A stretch of DNA of 32,102 bases from Paraphysomonas bandaiensis (taxonomy: Eukaryota > Chrysophyceae): the NCBI GenBank assembly GCA_965644295.1, contig CBFFRP010000539.1, positions 1 to 32,102 on the forward strand. Direction: 5' to 3'. The position numbers were made by a program, and so were the translations under genes. The notes beneath the pieces are model-generated. The model was not told where the DNA came from. It worked only from the letters and a program-made list of their open reading frames with translations, and searched no databases. Positions 1-11,069 of the stretch are shown piece by piece (position 1 is the first letter of the stretch; each line of letters opens with the position of its first letter).

Positions 1-373
1 CGGTGACGCACAAGCAGCTTTTGTAGCGTTAAATATAGTAGGATATCATAGTTAAGCACTCGTTAGCTAAATTGCAATAATGCTACATTAGTTCTGACGC
101 TTAAACGCCCATTTCTAATAATCAGACGGTCACTAATACACACTTTTACTGATATTGCAGCAAAATTTTCAAATAAAGTGCGTTAATTTATTTGTACCTC
201 AGAGCCTGGTGGAACCTTATCCCAAGGGGGAGACGCCCGGACAACAAGCGCCAGTGAGTCCTAAGACACACGAGCAGGGCGAAGCTCACAAACAACATTA
301 AGAACGGAAGTGGTTGCACCTTGGTGCTTGCGGCGACGCACAAGCAGCTTCTGTAGCGCTAAATAGTAGGATA
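1..373. repeat. Dispersed direct repeat, two ~43 bp copies 330 bp apart
   Basis: Positions 1-45 and 331-373 share about 43 bp with three substitutions and one 2 bp indel. The shared core contains gacgcacaagcagctt. The copies diverge right after the shared aggata. Between them, at about 196-360, lies a patch richer in G and C than its surroundings. This could be the junction of a 330 bp tandem repeat that starts at the window edge, or a piece of a decayed mobile element. I cannot tell which. Confidence 0.55.
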
Positions 374-1267
374 ATAGAATTTGTGGTGATTAGTTATGGG
401 TAGTGGTCTAACTAGTAGGTCTAGCATTCAACTAGCCACTATATCGGAACGAGTTTTTAACGCCTATTGCTAAATAAAAAGAATTTCAATACCTATTTGA
501 TTTGTGTATGAATACTCTGTAGAACTGTTGAAAAAACAATGGGAGGGGGCAGCATTGGGATATATAATAATTTTACAACCATGAAGTAGCTGTGCATCCC
601 AGGGTCTGGTAACCGTTAATAGTAATGACATTAATGGTAATGCCATTATAATTGCCGGGAATTGCACTACCATTAATGACCTGTACTGCTATATATAGAA
701 CTGAGTATTTTTAAGATAATATATAGTATCTTCTCTATCCTCTATACTCCGAAGAAACTCTAAACAATGTTAGACAACAATGTTCATGGTGCATCCTATA
801 TATATATAGTGTAGTCAACAAAATATCAATTAAAAGTGGAAAACATGAGTGAGTTTTATTATAATACGAAGTAATGACCATGATTGCAAGTATTATCTAC
901 TAAAGACCAATGGATAAATATACTGTATTGAACAGATAAATTCAATAATTCGCTTAAGTTGACCAATTTCAGCTGTGTGCTTTAAATTAAGTATTAGAAT
1001 ATGGACTGTATCCTAGTATATTCAATGTGGTACTTGAAGACAATGTACGAGAATACAGTGATGTATGGTGATGTGTAGATGCTGTTATGATATTGAGAAA
1101 ACTGAAATAGTTTGCTCTTTCAAGATATGTTTAGTAGCGAAAGGTCTACAGAAGTAGTGATTTATGCATGGCACAAAACGAGCTTGTGTTGTTTAACACA
1201 ATTTGTGTAAACGATATTAATAAATCTATCTAGTCTAACAACTTAATCTCTCTTTGATCTAAGTAAA
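374..1267. other. AT-rich spacer without a supported gene
   Basis: I find no open frame with protein-like composition on either strand, no convincing exon chain and no RNA gene. The stretch is AT-rich, with short alternating TA runs such as tatatatatag near 800-812. It precedes the Gag-like fragment and may include decayed parts of the same element, but no long terminal repeat pair is visible. Confidence 0.5.
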
Positions 1268-1947
1268 ATGAGCATTTCCCAACATGGTAGCGAGCGAGGA
1301 GGAGAGAAGGAGGATAGAGGAGTAGTTCCTCAGTTCAACGAGACTAACGTTGAACAATGGATTGAGGACTTCGAGACATTCCTTATGAGGAAGGAACAAA
1401 GCGAGGTAGCGGTGGAAACTGCCACCTAAGGAGAGCGACTTCGGGGAGCAGCCACTTACGTTGATGGAGGAGAAGGCGTACAGACAGGCTGTGAAGAGGT
1501 ATTGGAAGGCGAACGCCATAGCTTATTCTTACTGCAGGGATGCGGTGCAGCATTCCCCGAAAGCGCTGCGTAAATTCCATCTTACCCACAAAGCGTTCAA
1601 GGCAGAAGGGAGTGGTGTAAACAGGTTCAAAACACATGTAATGATTGATGAGTTGAAGAAGTGTTTTGCTGGAGGGAAGCAAAATAGGATCAGTGACCTT
1701 CTTAACTCAATATGGTTCTTTCCGTATGCGTCCGGAGGAGACGGCGAAGGACTACGTACTACGGTTCGAACTACTGCTGAAGGAACTACAGGAGCAGCAG
1801 CAGGATATCTCGGATACTGTTATGCACTGCAAGCAACACTGCTCAATGTTCAACTACTTCGAGATAGTGCTATTACCAGCGAACACTTTATTCAGTCAAT
1901 TGCCCGAAATGTGTAAGCAAGCTATAGCGGCTTCAAAAATCAAATAA
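1268..1947 (+). pseudogene. Decayed retrotransposon Gag-like fragment
   Basis: Three consecutive pieces of one Gag-like protein lie in three different frames. The first runs from an ATG at 1268 to a TAA at 1427-1429 and has the N-terminal signature FNETNVEQWIEDFETFL. The second overlaps it from about 1422 to 1670, with a tryptophan-containing helical stretch (YRQAVKRYW). The third runs from about 1666 to 1947, with RPEETAKDYVLRFELLLKEL and a later LPEMCKQA segment. The order and spacing resemble the capsid region of LTR-retrotransposon Gag proteins, in which an N-terminal helix with Trp is followed by the 'yi.rF..l..eL' helix. At least two frameshifts separate the pieces. No zinc knuckle, protease, integrase or reverse transcriptase follows, so this is a non-coding relic. 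The assignment rests on motif resemblance only; a Ty1/copia-type Gag is more likely than a host gene. Confidence 0.6.
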
Positions 1948-2182
1948 TGTAACTGAGGATAGCCTAATGTAAAGATAATAATTTATGCAGAGTGTCGAGA
2001 TATAAAATATGACATTTATATGTAAACAGGGATCATACAAATCAAACTTGATAGACGGCGTATGGATATTGAAAAGTTAAAAGAATGTGATTTTTTAAAT
2101 AGATTTAACTCTCAAATAACTTCATCTCATTTGTACATCAACAAAGTTGTATGAGGTAATTCGAATTCCCTACTCAAATCGG

Positions 2183-4024
2183 TTACTTGTTCTTCTTTTC
2201 CTTTGATGATTTCGGCCCAGGAATGATGCTGAGAATTACGGCAATGAGAGTGAGGGTAACATGAGGACCCCAGTAGTAGCTCCCAAGTGCACGGTTACAG
2301 TTCTCCCACGACCCCAGTGGAAATGTCTGGACAACGAAGTTGACTGCAATGAAAGTACACACCGTGCACATTGCAAAATAGAATTTGGTAAACAGAGTTT
2401 GAGGTGCTGTTGCGTAGTTCCTGCCATCGTAGCCGGGAATGAACAATGGATTCATCTTCTTTCGCCAATGACGCTCAATTGTGGTCAATACAGGCATAAA
2501 CATGAAAAACACAAAGTAGCCAGGGTACAGACCATGCCACAGGGCAGATATGAAATATGTGGCCAGAAGGCTGTTTCCGGTTCGCCCATATGTATAGCGC
2601 TCCAGCCAACCCTGAGTTCGTTTATTCCAACTGCGAGTTAGGCTCTGCACAAAAAAGTTAGTTATTAAAACCACAGAGCACACCGTGATCGCATATCATG
2701 AAATGCACTTTAGTGCACAGAACACTATTATACAATTATACCTGTGTATTATTAGCCATTTCGAAGTTCAAAATGTCAATATTTTCAACCCCTCTCCAGC
2801 TTGCAGGACTGTTACCACTGTCGGTGGCACTAGAGTACCCTGTAAACCCAAATCCACCCATAATAGAGGCTGCTTCAGCCAGCTTCCACGCAAAATAGTA
2901 TTTCTGACGGAAAGCAAAGGTGGCAATTAATGTGAAGAGAAGTCGCTCGGGAATTGTGTGCGTGGCTACGAAATCTGCCTGTGCCACTCGCGGCAGAGGG
3001 AATAATGCATTCAAGTAAAGATACAAACCCATGCAGGCAATAGCCTTGAGCAAACATAGTATTGATGGAACCAGTGATGATGGCACGGTCGCCACAACCT
3101 TAGTCGGTATTTCATTGTCGGAATCTGACTTCTTGGGGGTAGTGTTACTAGTTCGTTTAAACGCTTCTCCAGTTATACTTCGCTGATAATCAGTGAATTC
3201 AAACGCTGGCCCGGCCAATACACACGTGAAACAATACACATACCCCATGAATTCAAGAAAGCTTGGCATCTGAGTAATGGCATATTTTTTGCGAGAACTG
3301 TAGAGCTGTGACAGAAAAAAGTTTATCGTAGGTATGAGTGTATCACAAAACAAGTCAGCACATACCGTAATGTATATAAACTAACAATAATACCATTTAT
3401 GTACTTAAGATTAACACGTACCCGACTTTTCTTTTCATCAGCATGAGTGCCGAACACATTCTTTCTATCGACGGTTCCATCATACAAGTTATAAGCAAAA
3501 GAAGTCAACTTCATTGTAAAAACCATTTGTGTTCCCGTGAAGTCGAATTCATCCGACATATAAGCAACATACATGCGATAAATATGGCATGCAGTCATGA
3601 AGGACATGACGAACACAAACACAACGATATGTTGGTATTTGCCAGGAAAGAATGCACATATCATGTACGTAATCAACGTAGATATCATTGAATGAATCCA
3701 ATTGGGTCCATAAATCCATTGCATTAAATACAATCCTCCAAGAAAAGAGTACACATGTTTAAGTGTAGGATTTGGTAATACACGTAATATATATGCCATT
3801 GGATATACAAGGAATAGTGCCAGCATATACTATATACAAAATATCAATTTAATCAATTATAATAAATTCATATATTATACCTTCATCATAATTAATGGTA
3901 AGCCAAGACCTACACCTAGATATTCAATCTTTTCATCCAATGTTGGCATATGAACCAAATTAGTAGCATTACCAAGCCATGAATATTGTTCTAAATACTG
4001 AAATATTGTTCCAACAACTTCCAT
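2183..4024 (-). CDS. MBOAT-family lysophospholipid acyltransferase, four exons
   Basis: A multi-pass ER enzyme expected to move an acyl chain from acyl-CoA onto a lysophospholipid (Lands cycle remodelling). Exons on the minus strand are 4024-3881, 3829-3422, 3305-2742 and 2644-2183. The introns of 51, 116 and 97 bp are all GT-AG and phase 0, giving 525 residues, normal for the family. The start at 4024 adds a hydrophobic N-terminal exon. Family marks: a central DEFDFTGTQM segment followed by KLTSFAYNLYDG; the PSFLEFMGYVYC and LAGPAFEF segments of exon 3; NIDILNFE just before the last junction; SWN with Asn379; and SALWHGLYPGY with the presumed catalytic His409. Asn379 and His409 stand about 30 residues apart, as in LPCAT/LPEAT-type MBOATs. 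The protein ends in KKNK, which fits a KKxx ER-retrieval signal. Substrate preference cannot be read from sequence. The polar loop in exon 3 (SNTTPKKSDSDNE) is probably species-specific. Confidence 0.9.
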
Positions 4025-5265
4025 TATAATGATAATATATGAATCAATCAATTACTAATGGGGGTGAACCCAATTGCTAATAGAATTAACTACTATATGA
4101 ATGTATAGTATGGTTAATTATTCTGGAAACTCCATATATAAAAAACACAATAAAGTTGTGGATGTTGTGGATGTTGTGGTGCTGTGTGTACTGGATGTAC
4201 CAGGAATACAATACTATCCTACGTACACTATCCATACCAACTCCATCATTGTCTATACTGTAGTGTATATAATAGCACAAGTACACACATATCTACCATA
4301 TATACTACGTCGATACTTGCCCATCTCTAGATCTGTGATGGCGATATACGTCACGTATATGGCTATACAGTGTTATCTATATCTAGTAGGTAGCTTTGTA
4401 GGCATATCATCATATCATGCATATCCAGTAGATGTCATAGATACTAGATATCATGTAACACATATCATTAACTTACCCATAAAGCATCAGTGAAAAAGAG
4501 GGAATATTCACCAGCAGAACTGATCCCTTGAAATGATCATGTGAGATACAAGGGGTCAATATCATCTCGCACAAGCTAATTGCAAGATATTACAGCCAGC
4601 AGTGCACTTATATTAACCTTAATATCAATATAACGGTAAAAACTTGGAATCAATTGTAGAATATATCAACATTTCGATGAATGCAAAACACTCACAACTA
4701 TCTACACACCAAAGTCATTATTTCCTAATCAAAACGCTGTCTCTTCATAGGGTATATCTTTGTTGCGAGGGGCTTCCTCCTGGTCAGGTATGAAATTCGC
4801 GGACATGCCACATTCCCTGGATTTTTCCTATTCCACAAGGATATATTGTGATATATACACGTACTGGAATATTGTGAGATGGCTTAAAGAGTCATTTCAC
4901 AAGTGATTTCTATTGAGGAAAGAGCAGCTGAAGGACGATTTTCTTATCATAGATAGTCAACCAGAGACACATTTATGAAAGAGTGATATTTTTATCACTC
5001 ATATTATTCATGTCGGTAAAAGCAAAGCATGACGTACTTGTTGCGTCATTTTTAGTGTCGATGTAGAGACATATTCACACTTCAAGAGGAGTTTAGAGTT
5101 TTCGAATTCGAGATGACAATTAATAATATCGCTCTATAATACCCTTTTAGTTCAGCATGAAAATATTACACATCCTTATTTAATGAATTAGCTTTGATAC
5201 ACCTTATATGTTACACGGACATCGCAGTTTCTCAACACTCACGTTACTATACTACATCTAAAAAT
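4025..5265. other. AT-rich intergenic spacer with a low-complexity tract
   Basis: The part at about 4090-4480 is low-complexity sequence made of short ata/tat/gta words. It includes a small gttgtggat-type triplet run near 4155-4185 and many tata/atac palindromic words. Open frames here on either strand are composed of Tyr/Ile/Val/His and look like by-products of this composition. From 4500 to 5265 I see ordinary AT-rich spacer. It must contain the promoter of the MBOAT gene, upstream of 4024 on the minus strand, and the 3' end of the F-box gene below 5266. No distinct element can be named. Confidence 0.5.
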
Positions 5266-6405
5266 CTAGTATGTATATGTTGCAATAACATGTGATGCAG
5301 TTGTCACGTTAATTTGTTTTTCATAGAATTTCACGATGTCATAGTAGCTACGTTGGTACATACTGGCCCTCGGCTTCCTACACGAAAACCTCGGAAACGT
5401 GGTGTCCAAAACTTCCTGGGTATAGTCTTCAAGCGTAACACACCAAAACTTGTTAATTTCTTCAACGCTTAGTGTTGTACTGTATCTAATTGCATCGGCA
5501 CGTGTCTTAAACACCATTAGATCTCGAAAGAGTCCCCAGAATACTGTGTACCGCATGTATTCGTGCTCCTTTCTGAGTTGAATGATATTCACTGCCCAGC
5601 CTATAAAACCATCCACTGTCAGATCATTCCGTTGTATCCGTTGGAGGTCTAAATCATCCTCAATTCTTGCAGATACTTGTACAGGAAGAAATGAGCGTAG
5701 CCCATATGATGTGACAGTTTTCTTGAATCGATGGACATCGCTCTCTCGTTCAGTTAGCACTGTGAGCATTGTCATATACCGTTTTCGAGATAAGACAACT
5801 GCTAGCAAAGAATCCTCAACCCAAGCAATATCACATACGAGACCTATTACTCCGGATCCCTTGCAGCGAATATAGTACTCATGTAGAGCGTTATAGCATT
5901 GGTGAGCGGACTGGATATGCTTCAGTTCAGTCTGTAGAGTGCTGAGATGACAACTCACAAAACTAACAATCGAGAGAGGCTGCCGCTCTACGCTCCATCC
6001 TGAAAAATGTTGCTGTAAAGCTCGTTTCCAATATCCAGAGCCTTCAGATGCTAGGTATCGAAAAACATCACGAGAGAAGCGGTCCACAGCTGCGAACATA
6101 CACAGTTCGTTCACGTTTAAGTACGAAGCAATTTCCGAAGCTAAATCGATACCAAGTTTCTCCCATGGCCTATCTCGTCTATTGACTGTGCTGATAGGAC
6201 CTTTGGAGTACTCTTCTGTTATATATTCTGTGATAAAGTTCCCGAAAGCAGATACATTCCCCCATAATGTAACACCTTGACGTGTACTTTCTGACAAATA
6301 TCCCGCCAAATGACGTGAATTATCATTAATAATATCGAGTAAGGTAAGGGAAAGTGGAATTGACATGTTGAATATAATGGAGTTTATAATATCTTGTTGG
6401 AACAT
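5266..6405 (-). CDS. F-box domain protein
   Basis: A single-exon gene of 379 residues from the first ATG at 6405; a second in-frame ATG at 6366 would give 366. Residues about 81-134 match an F-box: PWEKLGIDLASEIASYLNVNEL, then a variable Ala/Val-Asp stretch with FSRDVFRYL, then YWKRALQQHF. It has the usual pattern of leucines, the basic/aromatic turn and the closing Trp. F-box proteins normally bind Skp1 and bring substrates to an SCF ubiquitin ligase. The C-terminal 245 residues contain no WD40, LRR or Kelch repeats that I recognise, so the substrate-binding part is undefined. A regular run of short hydrophobic strands (VIGLVCDIAWVEDSLLAVVL) suggests a compact fold. The gene is divergent from the small membrane-protein gene at 6771, with 365 bp between the two starts. 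Confidence 0.7.
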   Translation of the reverse strand: MFQQDIINSIIFNMSIPLSLTLLDIINDNSRHLAGYLSESTRQGVTLWGNVSAFGNFITEYITEEYSKGPISTVNRRDRPWEKLGIDLASEIASYLNVNELCMFAAVDRFSRDVFRYLASEGSGYWKRALQQHFSGWSVERQPLSIVSFVSCHLSTLQTELKHIQSAHQCYNALHEYYIRCKGSGVIGLVCDIAWVEDSLLAVVLSRKRYMTMLTVLTERESDVHRFKKTVTSYGLRSFLPVQVSARIEDDLDLQRIQRNDLTVDGFIGWAVNIIQLRKEHEYMRYTVFWGLFRDLMVFKTRADAIRYSTTLSVEEINKFWCVTLEDYTQEVLDTTFPRFSCRKPRASMYQRSYYDIVKFYEKQINVTTASHVIATYTY

Positions 6406-6770
6406 ATCATACTTAATAGACAAACTGAAACGTAATATGACACACTGTGAGGTGGACTGCTATGATTGGTCGAATATCTTAATTACACTAATATTCTACA
6501 GAAACTTCGTTTATGTTCCATATATGGGTGTTTTTATATATCCAAATATTGGATATTTATAAAAACTGGAAATTTGTACCCCAATTTCTGGAAATATCCC
6601 CACTCCATCTGTGCTACAGAGTGATAGACATAACATCTATGAGATAGACATACATAGTAAGAATAGAGAACATAGTCATAACAAGTGGAAAGGTAGAGAG
6701 AAAGATCTCAAACTTTAACTTTATTAGTATAATTTTGATTAGTATTCTTATTCAATATTTGTATATTTTA
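6406..6770. promoter_or_regulatory. Shared upstream region of two divergent genes
   Basis: This 365 bp AT-rich gap lies between the start of the F-box gene on the minus strand and the start of the small membrane-protein gene on the plus strand. It must hold both promoters. A TATA-like ttttatatatcc lies near 6531-6542 and the motif atattggatatt follows, but I cannot assign either to a gene. The calling basis is geometry, not recognised motifs. Confidence 0.4.
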
Positions 6771-7442
6771 ATGCCTAGTTCATCTGCTACTAATACCCCT
6801 CGACCCCCCCCTCCCGGTGCAGTCGTCCCTCCAAATGATATCAATAAAACTATGCTTGATATAAGTAATTTTTTAGATGAAAAGATATTCTTACCGATGT
6901 ACTCAAAGAGTGCGGGTGATATTGAATATTCAGTTTCAGGATTTTCTAAAATGACTAAAGTTTCGGGTAAGCTTATTCCAATAAAAGTGTGGAGTGCGGG
7001 TATCGGGATATTTTGTGTAATTACATCCCTGAGGCTATTTCTGGCAAATGAAATGCGTTTTTTTGTTTACTTGCTGTGTGCATATGACTTGTTTCGCATT
7101 TCGTATAATTCGTATGGAAGAGTGTATTTTGCTAGTGTTACGCGGAAGGCAATAGCAAACAGTACCCAACAAATTGGAGAATCGATAATGTCATTTTTTA
7201 CTGGAAAGAAAAGTGGTAGTCAGCCTACAGCTGTTGCCGATATAATGGAAAATGTAGATTGGACCTGCGTAACTGAGGGTACAATAATTAGTGCAGTATA
7301 TAGCAAGGTGCGTGAGACGACGCTGTTGTATGTTGTACATGATTAGTGTTCTTTCCCGTGTGCCCGTGCATCAACTGTAACTAATATTGTGCTGTTTATG
7401 CAGGTAAAACAGTTGATGCAGGATACCCCACCCAGAGCATAA
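6771..7442 (+). CDS. Small two-pass membrane protein, two exons, family unknown
   Basis: The ATG at 6771 opens a frame that reads through 7307. A strong donor (AGCAAG|gtgcgt) at 7308 and an acceptor (tttatgcag) ending at 7403 then join to a short last exon, 7404-7442, in phase 0, giving 191 residues. Without splicing the frame would end at 7346 with the same length by chance, but the splice signals are good. The protein has a Pro-rich N-terminus (TPRPPPPGAVVPP, residues 9-21) and a soluble stretch. Two adjacent hydrophobic helices follow at about residues 73-92 (VWSAGIGIFCVITSLRLFLA) and 97-113, separated by a four-residue polar turn, which looks like a membrane hairpin. The C-terminus is basic and polar. 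I recognise no family. The hairpin layout is seen in reticulon-like and peroxin-11-like membrane-shaping proteins, but no diagnostic motif supports either. Confidence 0.6.
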
Positions 7443-8106
7443 GTAGTTGCATTTTAAAGATTGGTTTCTCTTCTGGTACTTAATCGTATAGAAATCTACA
7501 CTTCCTATACCTAATGCCTTGTTATAATTCAGTAAGAAATTCCGTACGCTAGAACAGATGCCCCTTTTTCAAATACTGTACTTGAATAACCTATTGTCTG
7601 CAATAAATCCAGGACAATGGCGATGTAATAACATTATGATCACACCAAGTTACAGTCATTATATAATTTCGAAATGATTGCACATACGTTGCTCTATTAC
7701 AACTACTGAAGTGACAAAATACACCTATAAATGATCATATCATAAAAGTGAGATCCATGACGCTTCGCTTGAACGCTAATGTAGTCACCAAAATAATACT
7801 GAACCACAGTGTTTTCTCCCAACTTCATGGAGAGATCTCAAAAAGTATATTAGCTATTGCTTACTCAAACGCTGCATGCATTAGGGTGGGTATTCATATA
7901 CATCAGCAAGCTGTTACTCAGTAAAATACTCGGTTTATATATAGGAGTGGGATTTACACAAGCGGTAATTGTTGTTTAAATAATGATGGGATAGCAAAGT
8001 TCCTGGGAAATGATAAAAAACATACTCAATATCAACACTTTTGACTAAATATTATTACATCATTAATAATCGATTTATTTGAAATTAAATTTTAGATATA
8101 TTTTAA
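7443..8106. other. Intergenic spacer containing the left edge of the duplicated unit
   Basis: From about 7592 (tattgtctgcaataaa) onward the sequence is matched by the region from 25881. To the left of that point I find no clear match. Compared with the copy at 25881-26516, this copy lacks about 130 bp near 7915 and differs by several smaller indels. I see no gene here. It holds the 3' flank of the minus-strand gene that ends at 8107. Confidence 0.6.
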
Positions 8107-10266
8107 TCAAAGCAGGTCTCCCGAGATTATAGTCACAAAGTATATACCCGCTGCTAAAACTACTACATTGTACTTTTCTTTGACGTAATTGCTGCAATGT
8201 CGTCTTTTGATAACAAGGCACATGTACTTCTCATCGCGCGGACTGTGTATTTCTAAGTAGTTTAACGCAACGGTTAATGAAGGGTAATTATAATGGGACA
8301 GAATCAGCGTTGTACAACGTAACTACAATAATACATGCATATACAGTTCTCATTAGGGCAGATCAGTTAAACATTTATGTACCTTCATAAACGTCAATCC
8401 CCTTTTATATTCTTTTCCCAACGCAGGGAGTATCAGAGTGACCTGCTTACTTGTTCGCTTTTTTACGTAGGCTTTTAGAAAAACATTTTCAGCCGCATCA
8501 GTGCAATTTATTGCAGATAAATCTGATCGATCCAACCACTGTGGTGCTGGAGTGTAAAGAGTCTCACCTGGGTGCCACATATCAGCATATTCCGCTCCAC
8601 CTTCGTCATTGCTCTCTTGATCTGCAACTTGGGTAGATACAAATGGTGTGTGCTTCACGTTCACATTTCCGGTGGAGTAGTACAACTCACTACCCCACTC
8701 AGAACAGTCTGTAAAACTCAAACCTCCACTTTTTTGTCGGTCGTATGGAGGCGGGTTGGAGAGATCCCAGCAGTAACTGACGTCTACATTCGACGAAATT
8801 AAAGAACCTTGAGCATTCCAAGCTGCATCCCATTCCTACGATGTAAACTATTTACGAAGAACTCATTGACAGGGTTTACACATAGCAAAGAAGGTCACAC
8901 AAGTCACCTGCCGTGTGAGAATATTCGCCGCAGATATTTCCGTCATATCGCCGTGGTTAATAACATACTCTCGTACTTCGTTGACGTCTAGACAAACAAA
9001 TCGAACATGTGGAAATTTATCCGCACATGTACCTAGTAACAAAACAGCACTGGAATTTCTTGCAAGAGTGGGACATTTTCTAACTTCCAGTACGCGAACA
9101 CAGTAGGGGTCCCAGTATTGCGACCCAGTAAGAGGATCCGTACTATGTAGCTTCTCTGGAAAAAAATATGGCAGTACTACACCACTTCCATCGGCCTTGA
9201 CTAAAGGAGATATTAGATTCTGCGAGAAAAAAATTAGAATTTCAACCACCACAGCTATATATTGAGCTAGAAACCCATATGATCATACAACAATATGATA
9301 AATCAGTATACTAGCAACGCTGAGTATACCTTTATATAGTCACATGACGTCATTTCCTCTTCAGTGAAGCCCACAAGTTCACATGGTCTAGTCAGCTTGA
9401 ACATGCTCTGACTCCTACGTACAGAGTTTAATATATAATGCATCCACAGTTGTTGTGAAAATAGATATATCTACGAGCCTTCATATTGTAGAATATACAA
9501 TAGCAGAACATTGATGAAAGCAATACGTGACATACATTAGTGTTGCAGGTTGAGGTTCAATATAAGTAGACTCTTTCTCCATAGGTGGCAGTTCCAACAC
9601 GAATTTCGTAAGCAGCTTCGCAAATGAATACAAGCCAATATATTGCATTCTTAAAGCTCCTTGTAGTAGCCTCAGCATATTCCAATCCACATCTGAGGAC
9701 TCAACACCAAGATAATTGGACTCTAACCCTTTCATAGACCACAATAATGTTGGTGATGAATCAGATGTTTCAGGCGTCAAACAAGAAACAGCTTCAAGTA
9801 AATATTCATCATCAAATCTTGCAACCAAAGACCAAACAAAAGTAAATATAGATCCCTTTAATACAGTAAGTGATATCGTCGGAATGTCGTAAGTCCAAGG
9901 TAGAAAGAATGAGAAAATGAATCGTCGCTTGTCGTCAGTCCTTTGGAGGTGAATGTACTCTGCCATTTGAGATGCCGCTTTCTGAAGCAATTCATCGGAT
10001 TCGAAGACTGAAGACTCATGCCGAAACAACTCAAGTCCATTATAACCTCGTTTCGGCCGTCTGGAGCAAGCACGTTTAGGGGACTTAATACAGCCCTGAA
10101 GGTCTTGTTTGCCGCCCTCTTGGCCACAGAATGCCTCCACAGCCAGAGCTACCTCCAGATTATCTGATGAGCTGAATTGTCGCTTCTTACTTCGTAATGG
10201 TTGAATTTCACTGTCCATGATGGATAAGAATTCAAAAATGAACTCATCATCAAATGTAAACGACAT
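8107..10266 (-). CDS. Unknown 598-residue protein, five exons, possibly nuclear
   Basis: Exons on the minus strand are 10266-9536, 9414-9330, 9219-8908, 8835-8383 and 8322-8107. The introns (121, 110, 72 and 60 bp) are all GT-AG, and frames join across every junction (phase 2, then 0, 0, 0). I recognise no family. Residues 61-73 are a basic cluster (KSPKRACSRRPKR) that fits a nuclear localisation signal, and an alternative start exists at Met17. The middle exons are rich in aromatic and cysteine residues (YWDPYCVRVLEVRKCP, LLLGTCADKFPHVRFVCLD, YCWDLSNPPPYDRQ). The last exon is basic, then hydrophobic (VVVLAAGIYFVTIISGDLL), and could be a buried strand or a membrane tail. The gene is divergent from the giant surface protein, with 803 bp between the starts. 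Conservation of the exon pattern in the degraded copy at 26523-29110 supports the model. In unit A all frames are intact, so this copy is probably functional. Confidence 0.72.
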
Positions 10267-11069
10267 GAATCCAAATTCTTATAGAGAAGATGATATCCTG
10301 TGACAACAACAGTCCAAAGGACAGTCTGAATATGCAAAGAAGATTCCATTGTATGTAATTAATCAAATTCTTTAATTAAAGATACCAATGGCAGTAATCA
10401 GTCCGCAGGGGCAGAATATATATATATATAGTTACACCTTTGGCTTGATGTTTGTAGTAGTTAGTCTAGATCGGCGATCTTGACCTCTATGGACAGTGCT
10501 GTAGTCTATATATGTAATTAACCATATACAGTAGCAGTGTACAGCAGAACGGCACTCTGTGTATCTGATAGAGTACAGCACTGTATACTGGGACACCTTG
10601 TTTAGGTGGAAGGACAAAATATTCTTGTAGTCCTTTGGAATACCATGTCAATGGACATAACTTACAGAACAACCACCACTTTCTATCGCTAAAATTTTCA
10701 TATGTATATGTATGTATATGTATATGTATTCCTAACCACATATGATTCCAACAGCTATACAGTGTATACAGGTCCATGTATACATAGATATATAGAAATA
10801 CACACACACTAAAAATGGCCTAAAATTTCAACCGTTCATCTCCCATGTGACACTACGAGCTCCATCATATAGCGGATAGTGTATACCATAACGGTATATA
10901 TATATATATTTCTGTTTAGATGTGGACCTCCAGGAGATATATGGGTATCGAAGTAAATAAATTCATAATGAATAAGCAAATAATCAATGGATGATAAGAG
11001 TTACATTCACAAGGCTTTTATCGTCATTTGTCTCTGCTGCTCGAACACACCCAGCTATATAGATTGAAA
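10267..11069. promoter_or_regulatory. Divergent promoter region of the unknown gene and the giant lectin gene
   Basis: This 803 bp region separates the start of the minus-strand gene (10266) from the start of the giant gene (11070). Outer parts, 10267-10409 and 10927-11069, are conserved in place in unit B. The middle, 10410-10926 (517 bp), is present in unit B in the opposite orientation. The middle has alternating TA tracts (10418-10431, 10893-10911) and a tatgta-type microsatellite near 10698-10729. TATA-like sequences occur on both strands, and I cannot assign one to either gene with confidence. Confidence 0.6.
10987..11067 (+). promoter_or_regulatory. Upstream open reading frame before the giant gene
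   Basis: An ATG at 10987 opens a 26-codon frame (MDDKSYIHKAFIVICLCC then eight more residues) that stops with TGA at 11065-11067, two bases before the ATG of the giant gene and in another frame. The same frame, with identical length and spacing, is kept in unit B at 30623-30703 despite substitutions in the middle. If transcribed as part of the 5' leader it could limit translation of the main frame. No transcript evidence is available, so the transcription start may lie downstream of it. Confidence 0.45.

Noticed and set aside
4101-4493. 130-codon plus-strand frame rich in Tyr, Val and Ile, and the antisense frame at 4086-4286
   Set aside because: They lie in low-complexity AT-rich DNA. The composition mirrors the ata/gta repeats, and there is no domain or exon chain.
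6735-6770. N-terminal extension of the small membrane protein, and a similar extension of the F-box gene (6406-6423)
   Set aside because: Both extensions begin with TTG. The first ATG codons (6771 and 6405) are preferred for a eukaryotic nuclear gene.
10149-10349. 66-codon minus-strand frame with an ATG upstream of the unknown gene, conserved at 28993-29193
   Set aside because: It overlaps exon 1 in another frame and its conservation is explained by that exon. It could contribute an upstream start codon, but no independent support exists.
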